From Carya illinoinensis (Eukaryota; Streptophyta; Magnoliopsida; Fagales; Juglandaceae), in assembly GCF_018687715.1 (NCBI RefSeq), contig NC_056767.1:29890001-29954000 (forward strand): a stretch of 64,000 bases of DNA, in the 5' to 3' direction. The number at the start of each line of letters is the position of its first letter. Position 1 is the first letter of the stretch. Below, piece by piece: positions 32,411 through 44,642 of this stretch. Both the position numbers and the translations under genes were made by a program. The notes beneath the pieces are model-generated. The model saw only the letters and a list, made by a program, of their open reading frames with translations, had not been told where the DNA came from and did not search any database.

Positions 32411-34290
32411 TGCTATAAGGTGGGCGTTCCCTCTAGAGCAGCTTTGACTCGGCACTAATGCCTCCCTTGGGGTAGGCTTTTGTTCATGTGCTTGTTCGAC
32501 AACCAAAACCATCCTCGAAGAGGGGTGGGAAGTCCTCCATGTCTCCCAAAGCTGTGTCCTCTTCTTCTTCTTCTTCTTCGCCACATAAGGTGGGCGGGTG
32601 GTTGCCCTTTAGCAGGTCTGGCCAACTTTTCGATGGCCGAGGTTTCTCAGCCTGAAGGACCTTTTCCAGTTCTTTCAAAGGTTCCTTCCCTATTGGGCAG
32701 TGCAAGGGGATCAAGAACCTTTTCCAGGGGGAGGAGTTGCTCTCTTTGAGGTTTTATGGGGTCCTTTTTGACCCTCATACCCTAGTGTCCCAGATAGTGG
32801 TCCCATCTCTTGAAATAGACATCGAGATGGTTCCCTTGCAGTGACATAGGAGAGTCCTATTGGGGGCGAGGACTCTCTTGACTGGTTCCATCCCAGAATC
32901 TCCCATTGCCTATTCCCCCGAAGTTGAGGTTGTCTCGACCAATGCCATTTCTAAAGGGGGTGGAGGTGACGAAGTTGTGTGTGGGAGGGAAATTGCGAGA
33001 GCAGTGTCATGGGCTACCAGAATTTTAGTTGATGCATCCGAAGCTGAGGCCACGATGGTTCCAATTGAGGTCAATAAAGCTTCGTTGTTGTCACCAATGT
33101 TGGGGCTATATTGCCCTTCACTTGCACCATCCCAACCTTTGTTTCGGCAGAAGTTAGGGCTAAGCTCCCAACTGTTTGGCTGACGCTAAGGCCTCATTGT
33201 CCATTATTGACACCATCCCAGCCTTAATGTTGACAGGAGCTAGTGACGAAGGGGTGATGGAAGGGATGAGGGAGACCGAGGTAGCTCTCCTCGGACCTAA
33301 TATTAGCACACTGATGGCTGGTGAGACTCTGGTCGTTCCAACTGACACAAGGGCCGGAGAGGATCTTGAGCTTGCCACGACAGATGAAGGTAAAGGTTGA
33401 GGAGGTTTGATTACGTCTAAAGAATAATAAGGTAGTTGTAGCACCGCTTTAAAGTGTCGATTCCACAGAAAGACAAATTAAAAAAAAATAGCAAAAGGAG
33501 CAAAGAAACTGAAGAAAAGTATTAAATGATTAATAGAGAATAAAGATTAATTTTAAATGTAAATTAATGTGAAGCAAAGTGACTAATGGAAAAAGTACTC
33601 AAATTTGATGAACTATAAAGCGTGGGAATGCCTTGCACAAATCTGGTATTTTAATTACTCTTAATTCATTGAATAACACAATTGAGAACTCAATTTTCAA
33701 AATTCTGAATCAGAAGGTATAGATTTATAAACCAAAATTAAAATAAATGTAACCCTTTGAAAAATCATTCACCACTTTTAAAATATGTAAATTATTATCA
33801 CTATTGAGAAAATCCAACGACGACAATATACTCAGGAAGCGATATTATAGCAAATAATTAAATCAATATAGATAAATAATTTATCAAAACATAATCAAAG
33901 AACTAATCCATTCAATAGAAAAAGTATGACTGAATCCATAAACAGAATAAATTCTATTATTATTCAGAGAAAAAAAACATCAACAATGAATTGAGAATGA
34001 TAAAACAAAAGAATTTTAGTAATTGAAAATCAAATACATAAATTAAAAATACCATCTAATGTGCAAGTTCATCCCTAGCCTTACTTGAGAATTTAGTTAC
34101 CCATAAATATAATGGACAACAAAAATCTCAAGAGAAAAATAAAGTGAACGGCAACCATGGAAATTAAGTTCATCTCTTCATTCTTCAGTCCGTCCTCTCA
34201 CCACGGCACTGCTGGTTCTTTCCCTAGTTTCCTGCTAATGATACACTTATAAAGGGTATGAAAGAAACCCTAATATATTCATGATTCCCG

Positions 34291-34334
<44 letters not shown>

Positions 34335-34830
34335 CCTAAATTTTAGGATTCATCTTGGCAGCCACGTATGTGCTTCATGAGTTTAAATTTAAAAATTGTT
34401 ATTAGAGACAAATTTATGTCCCTTTAAGATAGCTTTCCAAATCATCAAGAATTGCATCAATCTGATATATAAGTGGAAAGTTATGATTAAAATACTCAAA
34501 TATGTCTAGGCTGTCTCCTAACGAATTTATGACTTAGACTTCTTGCAGTTTCCTTTTGTGATTTTTTTCCTTTTTTTTTTTTTTATCCAAATTGCTATCA
34601 AACCCCATAAAGGTTCTCATTTGAATTTGACTAGACTTTGACTTGCTCTTTCATAAACTCTGAAATTAACAATAAAAATCTGTTTAGGAGTATCTCAAAA
34701 TAAATAGAAACTCAATTAAAAAATACACATTAATTTATATTATTTCTATTCACATTTTAGCATTTTAATCCAATAAAAGGGTATTTAGAGTACACTTTCG
34801 CACACTCATCAAGGTTTATCCTCGGTGGAG
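32411..34830. other. Unassigned sequence
   Basis: From 32411 to 33420 composition is more even and several unrelated short frames occur (for example 32860-33183 and 33176-33400). None shows a domain; they may be decayed transposon sequence. From 33420 to 34830 the DNA is AT-rich and I see no gene. A 38-base A run lies at 34294-34331. Confidence 0.4.
34294..34331. repeat. Poly(A) tract of 38 bases
   Basis: An uninterrupted A run follows TTCCCGTAT. No LINE reading frame, SINE box or retrocopied gene was recognised immediately upstream, so its origin is unclear. Confidence 0.9.
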
Positions 34831-35170
34831 TTCGTAGGGGGCGTTGACGTACTAGGTTGCGATGGAACTTTGGTCGAGACTCCCTCTAGGGGAAGGAATC
34901 ACACTACCTCGAAGTCGGCAGCAAATAGGGCATGCTCTAAATCTATCCAAGAGATGGCCGAGAAGCTCTTGGAGTTCTTTTCCAATGTTGACTATTAACT
35001 TGTCGTATTCCTCTTTAAGTCTTCCTGGCATATTTTCTTTTGGCATTAGCTTGAAAACCTTCATGGCAAGGGGTGGAGTAGTTGGCCTTCTTCCTTGTGG
35101 GTGATCGGGAGGGGCTGAAAGGTGAGAACCGGGCACTATGATCCTAGGCTCGATTGACCTTGCACCACGT

Positions 35171-35171
<1 letters not shown>

Positions 35172-35256
<85 letters not shown>
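35172..35256. repeat. (GA)42 microsatellite
   Basis: A perfect 85-base GA repeat. Reading frames through it on both strands are repeat artefacts. Confidence 0.98.
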
Positions 35257-35260
<4 letters not shown>

Positions 35261-35310
35261 TTTCAAGGTGTAACTCAGTCGTCGGGGAAGACAGAAGAGG
35301 ATACTTCATG

Positions 35311-35876
35311 TAACACCCCCATCTCATAGGGGTCAAAGAGTTACTTCCTGTAACTTAAAACTCACATCTCATTAAAATATTTACAGACTCCAAAATTTAA
35401 AGTCATCAAAATACAACAAAATCTCTTAATAAAATTCACCAATCTTCAGAAATCTTCTATGAGTAATCCACAATGTTTAAATAATCATCTCACTCCTGCT
35501 CCATAATCCTAATCCTTAGCTGAACTATTCCAAAATTATCTGAAAAATATTGCGGAGATAAGGGATAAGTTATCAACAACTCAATAAGCAAAGAACATAT
35601 TCTAGTGTGTAAACATGAGCATTTATAGAGTTCAGAATGCAAAACAAAATATTTTTACTTTCAGAATGTAGAATCAGAACATGTTATCAAAACTATCAGA
35701 GCGAAAGTTTTAGAAAATATTCTTATTCAAAGTTCCTTTGGCATAGCATAATTGACCACCATCATACCAGAACCTCATATCATATCATAGGCCATGTTTA
35801 ACCCTCGTAGTAGGGTTGTGCAAATCCCAGTAGCTTGCCGAGCAAAAATAGAATGTGAATCTTCCCCTTATTATTT
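35311..35876 (-). repeat. LTR-like fragment
   Basis: The sequence starts TGTAACACCCCCATCTCATAGG, a common start for plant Gypsy LTRs, and runs as AT-rich DNA with no frame to the edge of the Gypsy integrase remnant. No second copy or duplication is seen, so identity and right border are uncertain. Confidence 0.35.
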
Positions 35877-36025
35877 TTGGAGTCCCGAGTATACATACAA
35901 GAAAGACCACCAAAAAACTATTTTGTTTTCAAAGTAGGTGCACCAAAAATAGAACGATTGGTGCCAACCCAAATAGAAGCCACTATTAGCACCCGTGATA
36001 GGTCAAACAGATCACCATCCACAAA

Positions 36026-36594
36026 TCATATCTCGTTGAGGATGCCAAATTTGCAGATAATGGTTTTCCACAAGAAACGGGTGATATTGCTCACCGTGAT
36101 TGTTGCTAACACTTCAGCCTCTAAGCATTTGGTGAAATAGTCCATTGCCACCACCATGAATTTTACTCCCCCTTTGCTCAGGGGGAGGGGGCCTACCAAG
36201 TCAACCCCCATTGTGCGAACGACCATGGTGAGGTGATTGACGTCAGCTCCTCGGGCGGGCAATGGGGTGTCAAGGAGTATTCTTGACACTTTCTATACTT
36301 TCAAACATATTCCTCTGCATCCTAGAGGGAACAAGGCTAGTAGTACCCCGCCCTCATTACTTTGCCCACCAACACCTTTCCTCCGGAGTGCTCACCATAG
36401 ATCCCCTCATATACCTTTGCCAACACGTACTGGGCTTCTTCGAATGAGATGCACTTTAAAAGAGGTGTGGAGTAACCTCTCTTGTACAAAACCCCATCAA
36501 GTAAGGTATAGCGTGCTGCTTTGTTCCAAATTTTTCTAGCTTCCCACCTATTTTCAAGTAGCTCATTGGCGTCCATGTACTTGATTATGTCCAA
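36026..36594 (-). pseudogene. Gypsy integrase remnant
   Basis: The upstream frame (36594-36337) has the H2C2-type region around LDGVLYKRGYSTPLLKC and EGIYGEHSGG. The downstream frame (36289-36026) has GVDLVGPLPLSKGGVKFMVV, which carries the first catalytic Asp region, and MDYFTK, and ends near FGI. The second Asp and the Glu are lost with the truncation near 36000. A short gap with stops separates the frames. Confidence 0.85.
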
Positions 36595-36639
36595 CGCCCA
36601 CTCTGAGGATCCCTACTTTACTTCCATGACTTTAATTCC

Positions 36640-37770
36640 TACAGCGAGCACTTCAACAGTCTTGATCACCGTTTGTTCTAGTAAAGGAGAGTTTTCTTCT
36701 CCAGATGCCGCTCATGCCAACTTGTCTGCTATTTGGTTATCGGCCCTTGGTACTTGTTGGATCTGAAAATATTTGAAGTGGGCACACTCACCCTCTATCA
36801 CTATTAAGTATTTCTTCAGTTTTTCACTCTTTATAGTAAACTTCCCCCGCACCTGGTTGACAACCACTTAGGAGTCGGCCCACACCTCTATCTCTTCAGT
36901 GCCCAATGATCTGGCGATTACAAACATAGAGAACAGTGCTTCGTACTCAAATTTGTTGTTGGTGCTTTTAAATGCCAACTTAATGGCGTAATTGTGCTCT
37001 TCACCTGTGTTCTTAATAGGGGTGAAAACCGACCTCATCGGCACGGTTTTTGGGTAAAATTGATGCCGACCTACGAGGTGAAATATGCTGGAGCAACTAA
37101 TCTTAACAGGTCGATGGGGAGGAGGAAAACCGTCCGTAACAACTTCGGCAGTTCACGGTCGGTTCTTGGTTCCCCTAGCGGCACTGGTTCTTTGAGAGAG
37201 TAGAGAGAGAGAGAGTAGAGAGAGAGAGAGAGAGAGAGAGAGAAATGAACGTGAATCGGGGAAGAATAAGATAAGGAAGAAGAAGATACACACATCTAAA
37301 TGACACTGTTTGGTTTTAAATCCAACGGCGTCATTCTACTTATTTTTTTTTCTTTTCTCATAGATAAAACGACGCTGTTTGGTTTAATACAAATGACGTC
37401 ATTTAGATGTGTTTTAAACACAATTGAAGGCATTAAACAACTCCGTTCTACTTAAATTTAAGTGGAACGACGTTGTTTTATATAGGTATAAATTTTTAAA
37501 AAAATAAGTATATGTGGTCGGCCGGCCGGTTTAGCAGTTTGAGCCAGCCTCAAACCGCGATCGAACCAACGTCTGTCGGTTTTGTTAAATTTCTACCACC
37601 GGTTACGGATTTCGGCGGTCGGTCTGTGTCAGTCACAACCAGCTTGTCGGTTTCTTGTACACCTCTAGTTCTTAATAATATGCACCCCTACTCCCCCTCC
37701 ACCCTGGCAGGCAAGCCATCAATGTAGACCTACCAGGACTTCATGAGAGGTGCATGTTCAACTTCTTCTG
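36640..37770 (-). pseudogene. Gypsy archaeal-type RNase H remnant, split by hAT element
   Basis: Reading the minus strand across the insertion at 37017-37667, the pieces give NTGEEHNYAIKLAF, KFEYEALFSMFVIARSLG, VVVNQVRGKF and QQVPRADNQIADKLA. This is the additional RNase H of Tat elements (E..AL..GL.., D(S)Q.VV.Q..G, and ..R..N..AD.LA). One stop replaces a residue just before VVVNQ. When the hAT element and one target copy are removed, the flanking coding sequence is in one frame. Confidence 0.8.
37017..37667. mobile_element. Non-autonomous hAT-like element
   Basis: The 651-bp element begins TAGGGGTG and ends CACCTCTA (inverted, one mismatch) and is flanked by perfect 8-bp duplications GTTCTTAA (37009-37016 and 37668-37675). 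The terminus and duplication length are those of hAT transposons. It includes a (GA)n run at 37196-37242 and paired CCGGT-rich sequences near both ends. It has no transposase frame. It inserted into the second RNase H of the Gypsy remnant and is therefore younger than it. Confidence 0.88.
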
Positions 37771-37892
37771 GGAGGCCGGTGAATTCTGGCACAAAATCTA
37801 TCAACACTTGTCTTTTGATAGAATTTATGGGTTCATATTCAATGTCAAAGTCGCTCAGCTCCACTACCTAGCTTATCAGGCGTCCTAAGGCA

Positions 37893-39408
37893 TTAGGTTG
37901 TTGTAAGATTTTCCTCAGTGAGGTTTCGGTCAAGACCTACACTAGGTGAGCTTGAAAATATGGGTGGAGTCATCAAGCAATCACTACTAAGGTGAAGGGT
38001 AGCTAGTCCATACGTGGATATCTGGCTTCTTCTCCTCGATAGGAATGGTTGGTGTAATACATAGGCACTTGGATTCTTTCCTCTTCCCTCAGTAAGGCCA
38101 AGGAAACTGCATGTGGGGAGACCGACAAGTATAGGGTCAAGGTCTCCATGCACCTAGGTTGGCTGGGTAGTAGAGGGCTGGTAAGGTACTTCTTGAGAGC
38201 CTTGAACATTTGGTCACATTCACCATCCCATGATTGTGTCTTCCATAGTACTTTGAAAAATGATAGGCACTTGTTAATGGATTGAGATACGAATCTGTTA
38301 GGCACCAAGCCGGTGAGTTTCTACACTTCGTTGATGTTTCGAGGTAGGGCTATGTTGATTATAGCCTCCTCTTTCTCCAGGTTGGCCTCTATTCCCCATT
38401 CCAAAACCATGAAGCCTAGGAACTTCCAAAAGCCCACTCCAAAGGTACATCTTGCTGAGTTGAGCTTCACATGGTATTGTCACAACATTGCAAGGGTTTC
38501 ATGAACATCAATGAGGTGTTGCTCAGGGGCTCCACTCTTGACTAGCAAATCATCCATGTAGACCTCTATATTTCTCCCTATTTGATTTTTAAACATACGA
38601 TTGACCAGCCACTGATAGGTGGCCTCTACGTTCTTCAATCCAAACGGCATGGCTGAGTAGCAATACAACCCCTATCAATGATGAACGATGCCTTTTCATC
38701 ATCGTTAGGGTTCATGCGGATTTAGTTGTATCCAGAGTAGGTGTCAATAGAGCTCAACATGTGATGGCCCGTAGTGGAGTTGACAATCAGATTGATGCAA
38801 GATAACTGGAAGTTATCCTTTGGACATGCTTAATCCGGGAAGCTATCCTTTGGACAAACAGGTTGACATGCCTTGTTCAAATCGGTGAAGTGGACACACA
38901 TTCCCCATTTGTCATTTGAGTTTTTCACCAACACAACGTTGGATAGCTAGTCAGGGTAATGTGCTTCCGGTATAAAACCTGCTGCGAGTAATCAGTCAAC
39001 CTCTACAGCAATGGCAGCTTTCTTCTCACCACTAAAAACCTGACGTTTCTGTCTAACCCCCTTGGCTTCCAGGTCTACACTCAGGTGACGTTGCATAATT
39101 TTTGGGTCGATTCTGGGCATATCCTTATGATTCTAGGCGAAGACATCCTCGTATTTTGAGAGGAGTTGTTGTATGGCGTGCCTATTTATGGGTGCGATTC
39201 CATTGCCAATTTTGGCTATTGCTTTAGGACGGCTTTGGTCTAGGGGAATTAACTCTAGCAGCTCATTCAACTCTACCTTCCTGAGGGTTTGTTCATCTTG
39301 AACTTCTCCATCCATTGTGGTGTGTTCAGGCAGGGGCGTGAGAATGTGGTCACCCTTTGAGTGTTGAACTACATGCACCCTGCCATCTTTTGGATTCAAT
39401 TCCTGCAC
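37893..39408 (-). pseudogene. Gypsy reverse transcriptase and RNase H remnant
   Basis: The frame 39408-39133 contains NELLELIPLDQSRP and ends with LLSKYEDVFA, the segment before Gypsy RT. RT itself shows YSAMPFGLKNVEATYQ and RNIEVYMDDLLVKS (38668-38480) with the catalytic YMDD. RNase H follows at 38308-37893 (SLALLREEERIQVPMYYTN). Intervening sequence is similar but stop-ridden, so no functional enzyme is encoded. Confidence 0.85.
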
Positions 39409-40385
39409 GAAACACTCTTTTGCTAGGACTTGCTGATCTCAAATCTCACCTACTCCCTGGGGGGTTCGGAACTTCATCTTTAAGTGACAAGTCGATGTCA
39501 TTGCCCTCAAGCTACTGAGGGTAGGCCCGCCAAGTATAGTGTTGTACGACCAGTGAGCTTTTACCACTAAGAAGTCAGCCATGGTTGAGGTTGTATAAGA
39601 GGCCTTGCCCACTAGGACAGATAGGGTAATGATGCCTATTGGCTAGACCAAATCCCCCGAGAAACCCTTTAATGGCATGGGCGCTGGCCGAAAATGGGTG
39701 GAATCAATCCCCATCTGGTGAAAGCTTTCCAGAAAATGATATCAGCGAAGCTGCCATTGTCGACGATGATCCTTTTGGTGGTGAAGTTGGTGACCAGCAT
39801 AGTTACCGGCAGAGTGTCATTGTAGGGGTAGAGAACCCCTTCTCCTCATCCTCTCTGAAGGAGATGACGGGAGCTAGCTCACCTTTCTTATGCTTAGTGG
39901 GACGGTATTCAACTAAATACACTTGTTGGTATCGTACCTGCTTGACGTGTGCTTTTCAGCCCGATGAGGTTGCGCCCCCACTAGTGAAACCTCTTATGAT
40001 GGTTCTGATTTCGTCCAACGGGGTGCCTCATTGGGGCAGCATTTGGGGGCAACCGTGAGGTGGTCTTCATTGGGCTATCCTTTGTCTCAGACTTTTCTTC
40101 CCTCCTTGGCCTGTTGGGCCTTTCCACACTTCTCTCCTGCGACCTCCTTCTCTACCCTTAGTCTAGACTCTGGCTAAAAGGGTACTGGGGTCTCGATCGC
40201 TCAATCTCCTCTCTCTCCCCCTTCAAGGAAATGCAATCTTTCGTGTTGTAGGTGGTAGATTGGTGCTAGGTGCAATAATGGTGAATGTTGCTCCTGTAGC
40301 CTACTTCTCGGGCGGCAGGACGATCTTCTTTTTGGATAGCAAGTGCTGCCTGATCAAATCGAAACCCCAGGCCTCTTATAGGGGC
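39409..40385 (-). pseudogene. Gypsy protease and gag-protease linker remnant
   Basis: The position between gag and RT and scattered minus-strand similarity identify this as the protease region. No intact DSG active site is readable. The plus-strand frame at 39639-40058 is a shadow of it. Confidence 0.5.
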
Positions 40386-41197
40386 TTATTCCCTCCTATT
40401 GTTGTGTAGTTTCTTCTTCATCTTCTCCCGAGCCTTGCTCTTGCCCAACGCCTTCCCGTTTCTATCTGCTTGCACCAGTTCTTTCTTCCTAGGCTTGATC
40501 AAGACCCAGAGTGTGTCCTTGGCGTTGATGAAGTTGTCGGCATGATCCATAAGCTTTCGCAGCATGGTGGGAGTTCTCCTTGCTAATTCTTCCATGAATT
40601 GGTACCGAGACCATACTCCCCCTAATAATGCTACCAAAGTTATTTTCTCATACTGGTTATCTGTTGTCATGCGTTCTTTGTTGAACCTAGACTGGTACAC
40701 TTTTAGGCCCTTATATTCCCCCTGTTTGATGGTTAGGAGATACGCCATGGGGCATCTCCTCCTTTGGCTTGCCATAAACTGTGTGAGGAACAGGCACGCT
40801 AGCTCCCCAAAGTTATCTATGGATCCAGCATTAGAGACCTGAACCATACTCTTGCTGGTCACCTCAAAGTTAGCAGGAAGGCCCTGCAGGTTACCTCCCC
40901 TAGGAAACCATGTAGATTCAAGTGGGCTTTGACAATCTCCAGGCATTCAAGGGGGTCCATGAGAGGGACTCGAAACTTGGGTGGTAGTAGCACGACCATC
41001 ACCTCCTTGCTATAGGGTAGGCCACTGTTGGTGAGCAAATTGTCTACTAACGATGATGTACCCATCCTATTCGCCATTTCTTCATAATTTCCTTTGAGGT
41101 TATGCAACTCACTCTGCATATTCCTTCTTTCTACATTCGCATCACCTCCTCCTCTTGCATTTCTGGATTTTGCATGTTCGTTGGTACTTGGTTCCAC
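40386..41197 (-). pseudogene. Gypsy gag remnant
   Basis: Two frames (41197-40859 and 40946-40386) overlap out of phase. The second contains ELACLFLTQFMASQRRRCPM, LKVYQSRFNKE and ELARRTPTMLRKLMDHADNF, the retrotransposon gag capsid domain. The first holds PLPPKFRVPLMD-like sequence (LLPPKFRVPLMDPLECLE) and upstream low-complexity residues. The usual C-terminal zinc knuckle is not visible. Confidence 0.8.
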
Positions 41198-41418
41198 CTC
41201 ATTTTCTGGTCCATTGATGTCTACTTTGTGTGTCTCATTCTCTTTTTAGAGGGTCACTACTTCGATAGTTAGCTTTCTCACCAGTTGCTCCATTGCAGCA
41301 AGCCTTGCCTCCATGTTCGTCGACATCGCTTCTTCTTATCCCCAAGTTGTTGAGAATAGGTTACTGCAAGCATATGAAGGACAAGTAAAGTCTATAAGGA
41401 TCCCACAGATGGTGTTAC

Positions 41419-42130
41419 TGTTAATGTCGTGTTTTGTACACCTTTGGGCCAGGTTCCTATAACTCAGGTCTGCATCTTTATACCCGCACACTCGAGAAAA
41501 CAGAGAAAATGGGTGGGGGGACTTGGTGGCGACCAGGGAGCCTCCGATGCTTAAGTCAGTATATCTGCTAAGTGCTTTGTGCTAGACTGCGAGAGCCTAG
41601 AGAGAGTTCTTCGTACCTGGTTCAGCTTTTATACGAGATTTTTGGGGGGGACATCCCGTACCTTATTATATGGGGTATATGTCACTTCAGCTATTATTTG
41701 GTCAGAATCATTTAATACGGCATGGCTCCTGGGGTGGTGCCATTAATGCGGCATGGAGTCTGGGAAGTGGTGCCATTGATATGACGTGGCTCCCTGCATA
41801 GACTTTAGCCTACGGGTGATCATCGTTCAATCTCTCCATACTTTCTATCAAGAGATTGAGGATCCTCCGCATCTCTCGCCCACCTGTCTGTACAGGTTCT
41901 CGAATGCTAGGTGTCATTGGGAGATGTTAGAGAGGTGAGTCCTATTTGTCCATACCGTTCATCTTTTCCACGTGGGGATTGCTTCATGGGTTGGTTTTGC
42001 TTATGGGCCGAGTACTCCATAGGGACCCATGAATTCGTTAGAGGAGGGTTGTTTGGCTGGGTTGGGCCCCTCGAGCGCCCTCATGGGCTTGTCACATGGG
42101 CTCAAAGGAGGGAACATCCCCTTAAAATCA
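41419..42130 (-). repeat. 5' LTR of the Gypsy remnant, outer end uncertain
   Basis: Next to the primer-binding region the sequence starts TGTTAATGTCGTG, giving the expected inner LTR border. There is no partner LTR, so the outer end is a guess based on change of composition. The plus-strand frame at 41911-42147 has no recognisable domain. Confidence 0.45.
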
Positions 42131-42429
42131 GAGTCAGAGAAGCATAAAGAGCAAGAAGGAGTAGGAGCAGAAAGTCATGTACAAGGATAATTCTAGTACA
42201 GTAACAGATGCAGTATCTCATGAGTCTAAGTTTGTGAGCCTAGATGAGCTTCTTGAGATCATAGTGTAGGAGAGGTGTGTGTGGTAGGGAGAGTGGGTCT
42301 AGTGCACCCATTCCTATTGTTTTGCAACTAGATCTAAAGCCATCGACCCTTACAATTGCTGTTCGCAGGTCTTCCAAGACTATTAGACCACCGTAATGGT
42401 TCTCATCAACCCTGAGTTACATTTTGCTG

Positions 42430-43085
42430 ACTGATGGTTATGAGCCACAAAGGTATGAGGAAACCTTGCAATATCAAAATTCGAGCAAGTAAGGGTTAGC
42501 CATGAAGGATGAGATGGATTCTCTGTTAGAGAATCAAACATGAGAGTTGACTAAACTTCCAGCAAAGAAGAATTCTTTGCACAAAAAGTGGGTATACCAA
42601 TTGAAGACGAAGCACGAAAATAGCAAGAGGTATAAGACTAGACTTGTTATGAAAGTTTTCAACAGAAGAAAGGCATTGACTACTCTTAGGTTTTCTCTCT
42701 AGCTGTGAAAATCACAACTATCAGGTTAGTACTAGGAATGGTGGCTAAAGAAGCTTTACATCTTGAGTAGCCAGATGTGAAAACTACATTTTTCCACATC
42801 AATTTAGAAGTAGACATCTACATGTATCAGTCTGAGAGGTTCGTAGTACAAGGGAAGGAGTGTGTAGTCAACAAACTAAAGAAGAGCTTGTATGGCCTAA
42901 AACAGGCTCCTAGGTAGTGGTACAGGAAATTTGACAACTTCGTGTGTAGTTCAGGGTAGACCAAATGTCAAGAAAACTATTATTGCTACGTTACGTACTT
43001 TGACAAGTCTTATATCACTTTATTGCTATGTGTAGATGATATGCACATTGTAGGGTCTAGCATTGAGGAGCTCAACACTCGCTCT
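42430..43085 (+). pseudogene. Copia reverse transcriptase fragment
   Basis: Plus-strand frames with many stops give KKWVYQLKTKHENSKRYKTR, the start of Copia RT, then remnants of the SLYGLKQAPR region (codons around 42880-42920) and VDDMHIVGSSIEELN, the catalytic YVDD region. It is unrelated in position to the minus-strand Gypsy element and is a truncated, old Copia copy. No LTRs are seen. Confidence 0.75.
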
Positions 43086-43260
43086 TCAGTTTGCTTGAGC
43101 GAGGCTCAGATAGAAAATTTGCTCGATGCTTACTTGACACTCGCTAGAGTGAATAATCTGATAATTGACATTGTTTAGGGTTCCGCTGCATACATATAAA
43201 TATGATGTTTTGTTTCTTTTACGGCCATGAGAAAGATATAAAAATAGAGAGAATAGAACA

Positions 43261-43263
<3 letters not shown>

Positions 43264-43330
<67 letters not shown>

Positions 43331-43334
43331 CGCG
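43264..43334. repeat. Compound microsatellite (GA)n-(TG)n-(CG)n
   Basis: A GA run (43264-43300) passes directly into TG (43301-43322) and then CG (43323-43334). The alternating purine-pyrimidine TG/CG part is the type of sequence that can adopt Z-DNA. Confidence 0.95.
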
Positions 43335-43489
43335 AGAAAATGGCATTACATTGCTCCAAAGTGTATTCCCACTTTATCATAATAAAATCCTCGGCAACTC
43401 CGTGGATCTAGGCATATTGCCAAACCACATAAATTCTATTTTGTGATTGATTTATGTTTTACTTTATTTTTTCTTATGGTTTTCACAAC

Positions 43490-43690
43490 GTCTTTGTTTG
43501 TGTAATTTCCTAATGCCAGGCTTGGTCGGATTCTTCAAAAAATTCAATCAAGTACATATCATTAACATGGGAAGTCTATTTGCTTTCTCATGACATCCCA
43601 ATTGGCAAATTTGTATCTTCAAAAAAAGAAAAAAGTGACGAGCAAAGAGGATTTGAAAGTCCTAGAGATGGAACTTTGTGTACACAATAA
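43490..43690. repeat. Block duplicated at 60.24-60.47 kb
   Basis: Shared phrases in order include AATTTCCTRATGCCA, TGACATCCCAATTGGCAAAT and GATGGRAMTTTGTGTACA. No conserved reading frame is shared between the copies. Both lie on the 5' side of a GH18-only gene (B or D), so the block marks the edge of the duplicated unit. Confidence 0.8.
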
Positions 43691-44218
43691 GTTTGAATGC
43701 AATGATCTAGTTTGGTTTGACATTGACTATGAGAGAATGGATTATGAGACCCTTTGTGAATAGAGAAATCAAGGGATTGTCTTTTACAAATATTAAAATA
43801 AACAATTCAATGTAAAACTTTTTGTCAACTTGCAAAGTCTAGCATTTTGTCTAAGCAGCATCATAAGCTTTACTTCATGATTGATTGAAAATGTCTCCTT
43901 TAAAATGGTAAAATCATAAATTATGATATTCATAGATACATTATCCCTTTGCAGTATTACATAGTGGGAGAAGTTGTTGATTTAATATCCATAAGTGAAA
44001 TATATTTGCTGAAGAAGGAAATAACATGCTGGAGATGCAAACTATATATGAATTAATATTATGCTCCCATGACCAAAAAAGTCAACAAAAGAAACCAGAA
44101 CTATAGGATCAACACTATCAATGAGACCTTGAAATGTCTGTAAATCTGAACACCAATATTTTTTTTTTTTAAGCAAGCAAATATATCATTCAGCTAAGGA
44201 AAATGAGATACATGAGGA
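43691..44218. other. AT-rich intergenic sequence
   Basis: Nothing recognisable. A T run lies at 44160-44170. Confidence 0.4.
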
Positions 44219-44226
44219 GGGGGTAG

Positions 44227-44634
44227 CATAGTTTTTGGTACCGTACCGTACCGGCCGGTACATTCCACACCGGTCACTAGGCCGGTATAAGTATGGTACC
44301 TATTTCGTACCGGCCTTATCGGCCTGTATTTCGGCATGTACCAGCTTGTGTACCGGCCGGTATTTTGGCCATTATCTTTTTTTTTTTTTCATTTTTTTAA
44401 GCTATAATCTTATTTTTTGACCCTTAATTCATACCAGACTATTTATAATTTATATATACATATGTATTCATGTATAATTTATTTATATATAGACTATTAT
44501 TTTGAAATATAATTTATATATATATATATATATAATTTATTTATATATCGACTATCCCGAAACGGTACTAGTACCGAAATATTTCATTCCAGTGCCTTGA
44601 TCGGTACGACATCCAGTACGGTATTTAAAACATT
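44227..44634. mobile_element. MITE with GGTACCG-rich palindromic ends
   Basis: The left end reads ATAGTTTTTGGTACCGTACC and the right end, reversed, AATGTTTTAAATACCGTACT, giving imperfect inverted termini. Internal GTACCGGCCGGTAC palindromes occur near both ends around an AT-rich centre. Flanks GGGGGTAG and GGAGGTAG (44219-44226 and 44635-44642) could be an 8-9 bp duplication with one change, pointing to a hAT- or Mutator-type MITE. It has no coding capacity. Confidence 0.6.
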
Positions 44635-44642
44635 GGAGGTAG

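Larger units (their letters stand above)
36000..41418 (-). mobile_element. Degenerate Tat-lineage Gypsy retrotransposon
   Basis: Minus-strand fragments appear in Gypsy order from right to left: gag (41197-40386), protease region, RT (39408-38480), RNase H (about 38310-37890), a second archaeal-type RNase H (37770-36640), then integrase zinc-binding and core (36594-36026). A second RNase H before integrase is the hallmark of the Tat clade. The primer-binding region at about 41398-41418 reads GTAACACCATCTGTGGGATC on the minus strand, a decayed form of the GGCGCC..CTGTGGGA type site. Many stops break every domain, the integrase C terminus and 3' LTR are missing, and a hAT-like element sits inside the second RNase H. 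Confidence 0.85.

Noticed and set aside
34294..34331. Poly(A) run as the tail of a LINE, SINE or retrogene
   Set aside because: No coding, Pol III box or target-site duplication was recognised upstream.
35136..35336. Frames of repeated RE or LS residues
   Set aside because: They are translations of the (GA)42 microsatellite.
39639..40058. 139-codon plus-strand frame
   Set aside because: It is antisense to the decayed Gypsy protease region and has no domain.
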